Assembly (NCBI GenBank): GCA_005884465.1
Contig: VAZH01000124.1
Location: 1-11,939, forward strand
DNA from: Alphaproteobacteria bacterium
GTDB taxonomy: Bacteria; Pseudomonadota; Alphaproteobacteria; Rhizobiales; Xanthobacteraceae
Direction of reading: 5' to 3'
Length of the DNA stretch: 11,939 nucleotides
Shown: one piece after another, positions 9,514 to 11,939 of the stretch
How positions within the stretch are numbered: position 1 is the first letter of the stretch
Layout of the letters: each line of letters opens with the position of its first letter
Translations under genes and position numbers: made by a program
Notes under the pieces: model-generated
Seen by the model: only the letters and a program-made list of their open reading frames with translations
Told to the model about the DNA's origin: nothing
Database searches by the model: none

Positions 9514-10321
9514 TTGACTCGGCAAAGTTTTCTCACCGGCTTGATCGGAGCTCCGATCGCGCATTCAGCCTCGCCTGCGATGCATGAGCAGGCTGCTCGT
9601 GCCTTGGGTGTCCGCTACCACTATCATCTGATCGAGGTTGCGGGCGCCGGCTCCGAGGAGTTGCGCGTGCTACTGGATGGCATCAGACGCCTTGGCTTCG
9701 CTGGCGTGAACGTTACGTTTCCATACAAGGAAGCGGTGGTCGATCTGCTTGACGAACTATCGCCGGGTGCAGCGGCCATGGGCGCGGTCAACACCGTCGT
9801 GGTCCGCAATCACCGGCTGGTCGGTCACAATACGGACACCACGGGTTTTGCACGGGCTGCAAGCGATCTGGTCGAGGGTGCGGGGCAGGGCGCCGTTGCC
9901 TTGATAGGAGCAGGTGGCGTTGGCAAGGCGATCGCATTTGCGCTGGCGAAAGGCCGATAGGCTTGCGCTGTTTCTGCGCCCCTACGCTCAAGCCGTCGCC
10001 GTCAACGACGTTGAGGACGCGGTTCGCGCGGCGGTCGGTGTGGTGAATGCAACGCCGGTTGGAATGTTCCCCGGTCAGGGCACACCGGTTCCGGATGGGC
10101 TTTTGCACGACGGGTTGTGGGTTGCCGATGCGGTCTATTTTCCACTCCTGACCCCGTTGCTGAGGGCGGCAAGGGCGACAGGCGCGCGCATCATGACCGG
10201 ACGCGGGCTCGCAATTTACCAGGCTGCGGACTCATTCGAATTATTCACCGGGCTCTCGCCGTCTACGATCGAGATGGGAAATGCATTTGATAGCGCCATC
10301 GGGAAGATACACGCGGCATAG
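9514..10321 (+). pseudogene. aroE: Shikimate (quinate/shikimate) dehydrogenase-like gene, frameshifted and internally deleted
   Basis: Frame 1 (9514-9960) encodes the substrate-binding half: SASPAMHEQA, K72 in NVTFPYKE, D108 in GHNTDTTGF, and the dinucleotide loop GAGGVGKAIAFALAK. It then stops at TAG 9958-9960. The remaining half continues one frame over, from about ADRLALF (after 9948) to the stop at 10321, with GVVNATPVGM, WVADAVYFPL and a QAADSFELFTG motif typical of the family end. A base deletion or insertion near 9948-9957 explains the shift. Between ALF and LRPYAQAV the protein is also about 13 residues shorter than homologues, losing the loop after the second Rossmann strand. The likely start is TTG 9514; no ATG or clear ribosome site is near. 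The family reduces 3-dehydroshikimate or, in catabolic types, oxidises quinate/shikimate. As read, it makes no full enzyme, unless the shift is a sequence error. Confidence 0.85.
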
Positions 10322-10463
10322 TATCCGGCCGAGGACAAGGCGGCGTCCAACGAACTGGATGGGCGCTGCGCCGGGGAACGCCGCTCGATGTTTCGTCCGG
10401 CTACGGCGTTAAAATGGTTCGGCGGTTAGGCGACTTGTATTCAGTGCAAAAAGGGAATCCACG

Positions 10464-10958
10464 ATGGCTGCCAGAATTATGATCTTGAATGGACCGAATT
10501 TGAATTTCCTCGGTATTCGCGAGCCTCACATCTATGGCTCAACGACTCTGAAGGAAATTGAAGCGAGCTGCCAGGAGCTCGCCAGGGACCTCGGGATTTC
10601 GATTTCGTTTCACCAATCCAATCTCGAGGGTGAGCTTGTCAATCTGATCCAGTCGGCACACAATAGCGCCGACGCCATCATCATGAACCCCGCCGCCTAT
10701 TCGTTCACGTCAATCGCACTGATCGACGCTCTGAAAATATTCGAAGGACCAAAGATCGAGGTTCACATCTCGAATATTCACGCCAGAGACGAGCTGCACC
10801 GGCATTCGATCACGTCGAGCGCCTCTACAGCCGTCATTTGCGGTCTCGGCCCATACGGATACATCGCCGCCATCTTGGCGGCCGTGCAAAGGCTGGGGAA
10901 GCTTCCGGATACGGTGCCGGCGTCGTTGAGAGGCATCCGGACGAACAGTAAGGCATAG
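10464..10958 (+). CDS. aroQ: Type II 3-dehydroquinate dehydratase-like protein with altered active site
   Basis: The product is 164 residues, slightly longer than typical type II dehydroquinases, which convert 3-dehydroquinate to 3-dehydroshikimate as dodecamers. N-terminal ILNGPNLNFLGIREPHIYG carries N12, R19 and the catalytic Y24; N75-P-A77, E99, H101, S103 and R108 are also in place, with numbering that matches the Mycobacterium tuberculosis enzyme without gaps. Two usual active-site residues differ: F81 replaces the histidine of the (T)HTS motif, and H112 replaces an arginine. The start ATG 10464 has a ribosome site AAAGGGA near 10450-10456. It lies 142 bases after the broken dehydrogenase, in a gap where I see no gene. 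In context it would feed quinate breakdown into protocatechuate, but a diverged paralogue with another activity is possible. Base composition is lower in G+C than in the pca genes. Confidence 0.85.
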   Translation: MAARIMILNGPNLNFLGIREPHIYGSTTLKEIEASCQELARDLGISISFHQSNLEGELVNLIQSAHNSADAIIMNPAAYSFTSIALIDALKIFEGPKIEVHISNIHARDELHRHSITSSASTAVICGLGPYGYIAAILAAVQRLGKLPDTVPASLRGIRTNSKA

Positions 10959-10992
10959 ATGAACCGTCCGGGAGGGAGATAACCGCGCGCGG

Positions 10993-11077
10993 AGCGCCAG
11001 CCGGCAACGGCAACGCGGCCTACCGCTTCGACACCCGCCTGCAGCGTGACAACGAGACGGTATTTTTCGACGTGTGA
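10993..11077 (+). pseudogene. Remnant of a second pcaG 3' end
   Basis: This 85-base stretch aligns with pcaG 9401-9486 with one single-base gap (GCCGGG versus GCCGG) and nine substitutions. After the gap the frame reads NGNAAYRFDTRLQRDNETVF and then FDV and a stop at 11075-11077, against NGNAVYHFDIRLQGDNETVF in pcaG. No further pcaG sequence is visible upstream; the preceding bases run directly from the dehydratase 3' region. It is a non-coding scar. Confidence 0.85.
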
Positions 11078-11092
11078 GGTATTTCTCTTCTT

Positions 11093-11156
11093 CGTCATGC
11101 CCGGACTTGTCCCGGCATCCAGAGTAAGAAAGACGTGGACGAGCCCGGCCATGACG
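11093..11156. repeat. Inverted repeat between the catabolic genes and the MFS gene
   Basis: Arms 11093-11112 (CGTCATGCCCGGACTTGTCC) and 11137-11156 (GGACGAGCCCGGCCATGACG) match at 17 of 20 positions, and two of the three mismatches would still allow G-U pairs in RNA. The left arm contains its own near-palindrome TGCCCGGAC-TT-GTCCCGGCA. CGTCATGCCCGG...GTCC is a familiar intergenic motif in Bradyrhizobium-type genomes. Placed between convergent ends, it may act as a bidirectional transcription barrier. Confidence 0.75.
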
Positions 11157-11184
11157 TGGAGAGGAAGCGCGGCGATCTAAGGCG

Positions 11185-11939
11185 CTACTCGATCACCGCA
11201 TGGTCCGGCGCCAGCGACTGCTTGCGCAAGGAGGCCTTGGTGGAGCCGATCATGATCGCCAGCGGGATCGCGCACAGCGTGAACAGCATCACCATCTGGT
11301 AATCGTGCGAGAAGGCGATGATCTGCGCCTGCAGGTTGACCATCACGTCCATCATGGCGCGGCCCTTGTCGGTCGTCATGTCGATCATGCCGCGCACGTC
11401 CGGCATCTGCATGGCGTGGTTGAACGGGTTGACGTGCTCTGACAGGATCGCGTAGGTCCGCCGCGACCCTTCGGTCAGCTGCGCGATGACGAGGGAAATT
11501 CCGATCGAAGAGGCGACGTTGCGCATCAGGGTCAGCATCGAGGTGCCGTCGGTGCGAAGATGGTTGGGCAGTGTCAGGAACGCCACCGTGGAGAGCGGCA
11601 CGAACACCAGCCCGAACCCAAAACCCTGCACGATGCTGATCGTCACGATCTCGGTAACGCCGGTCTGATCGGTCCAGCCGGTCATGTAGAACAGCGAAAG
11701 GCAGGTTAGGCTCAGCCCGCTGATGATCAGCGTGCGCGCCTCGATATAGCGCATCATCCGGCCGACCAGCATCATCGCGACAAAGGTGCCGCAGCCACGG
11801 CTTGCCAGTAGCAGGCCGGCGGTGATGATCGGATAGCCGATCACGTTCTGCAAGTAGGGCGACGACAGCGCCATGGTCGAGAACAGCACCAGGCCCATCA
11901 CCGCCATGAAGACGCAGCCGCCGATGAAGTTCTTGTCCT
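11185..11939 (-). CDS. MFS transporter, DHA2/EmrB-QacA type, C-terminal part (5' end outside window)
   Basis: About 250 C-terminal residues are visible. The sequence KNFIGGCVFMAVMGLVLFST and the segment QNVIGYPIITAGLLLASRGC are typical of the second half of 14-helix drug:H+ antiporters (EmrB, QacA). The later GFGFGLVFVPLSTVAFLTLP and GTSMLTLMRNVASSIGIS are also characteristic of that family. Five or six membrane helices are present, then a last helix near the C-terminus and a short charged tail. The true start is to the right of the window; an internal ATG at 11907 is not the start. Such proteins expel toxic compounds, often as a partner of a membrane-fusion protein, which would be expected just outside. 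Substrate is unknown. It is convergent with the dehydratase gene and unrelated to it by orientation. Confidence 0.9.
   Translation of the reverse strand, partial: DKNFIGGCVFMAVMGLVLFSTMALSSPYLQNVIGYPIITAGLLLASRGCGTFVAMMLVGRMMRYIEARTLIISGLSLTCLSLFYMTGWTDQTGVTEIVTISIVQGFGFGLVFVPLSTVAFLTLPNHLRTDGTSMLTLMRNVASSIGISLVIAQLTEGSRRTYAILSEHVNPFNHAMQMPDVRGMIDMTTDKGRAMMDVMVNLQAQIIAFSHDYQMVMLFTLCAIPLAIMIGSTKASLRKQSLAPDHAVIE

Noticed and set aside
9914..10321. Separate small gene downstream of a truncated dehydrogenase
   Set aside because: From about ADRLALF onwards it is the C-terminal half of the same dehydrogenase in another frame; its own first residues are shifted-frame sequence of the dinucleotide loop.
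10322..10463. Small gene or attachment site between the dehydrogenase and dehydratase
   Set aside because: No frame with a ribosome site other than that of the dehydratase, no repeat, and no RNA-like structure that I could defend.

Overview
The window looks like chromosomal DNA of a high-GC alphaproteobacterium of the Bradyrhizobium/Rhodopseudomonas group. This is inferred from the strong G/C third-position bias, the glnD and mutS protein sequences, the pca-type aromatic catabolism genes, and the abundance of intergenic palindromic repeats of a kind common in Bradyrhizobium. The assignment is by recognition only; no search was run.

Left part (1-3680). The 5' portion of glnD (PII uridylyltransferase) leaves the window on the minus strand. 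Divergent from it are an OsmC-family thiol peroxidase-like gene and, after a 167-base foldback repeat, a polytopic membrane protein of unknown function. The 3' end of the membrane-protein gene and the adjacent repeat are tandemly duplicated as a 342-base unit with one mismatch, leaving an orphan C-terminal fragment.

Middle (3680-6442). mutS, the DNA mismatch sensor, is on the minus strand. It carries an in-frame, perfect 46-base hairpin (22-base arms, 2-base loop) just before its Walker A motif, adding about 17 Pro/Gly-rich residues.

Right part (6671-10958, plus strand). These genes fit quinate/shikimate and protocatechuate catabolism: pcaF (3-oxoadipyl-CoA thiolase), a composite palindromic element, pcaH-pcaG (protocatechuate 3,4-dioxygenase, overlapping by 1 base), a broken aroE/quinate-shikimate dehydrogenase-like gene, and a type II 3-dehydroquinate dehydratase-like gene. 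Functionally, the dehydrogenase and dehydratase would convert quinate/shikimate towards 3-dehydroshikimate. A dehydratase not in this window would make protocatechuate, PcaHG would open its ring, and PcaF would perform the last thiolytic step. The dehydrogenase has a frameshift and an apparent internal deletion, and the dehydratase lacks two usual active-site residues, so this upper branch may be decayed or repurposed. The pair is bracketed by the pcaG 3' end and a diverged second copy of that end, which suggests an insertion or duplication scar.

Right edge (11185-11939). The C-terminal part of a DHA2/EmrB-type MFS transporter lies on the minus strand, separated from the catabolic genes by another inverted repeat.

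I found no CRISPR array, tRNA, rRNA, transposase or phage gene, and no convincing new multi-gene system. The most interesting signals are palindromic-element insertion (including inside mutS), recent duplication, and gene decay around the quinate/shikimate genes.
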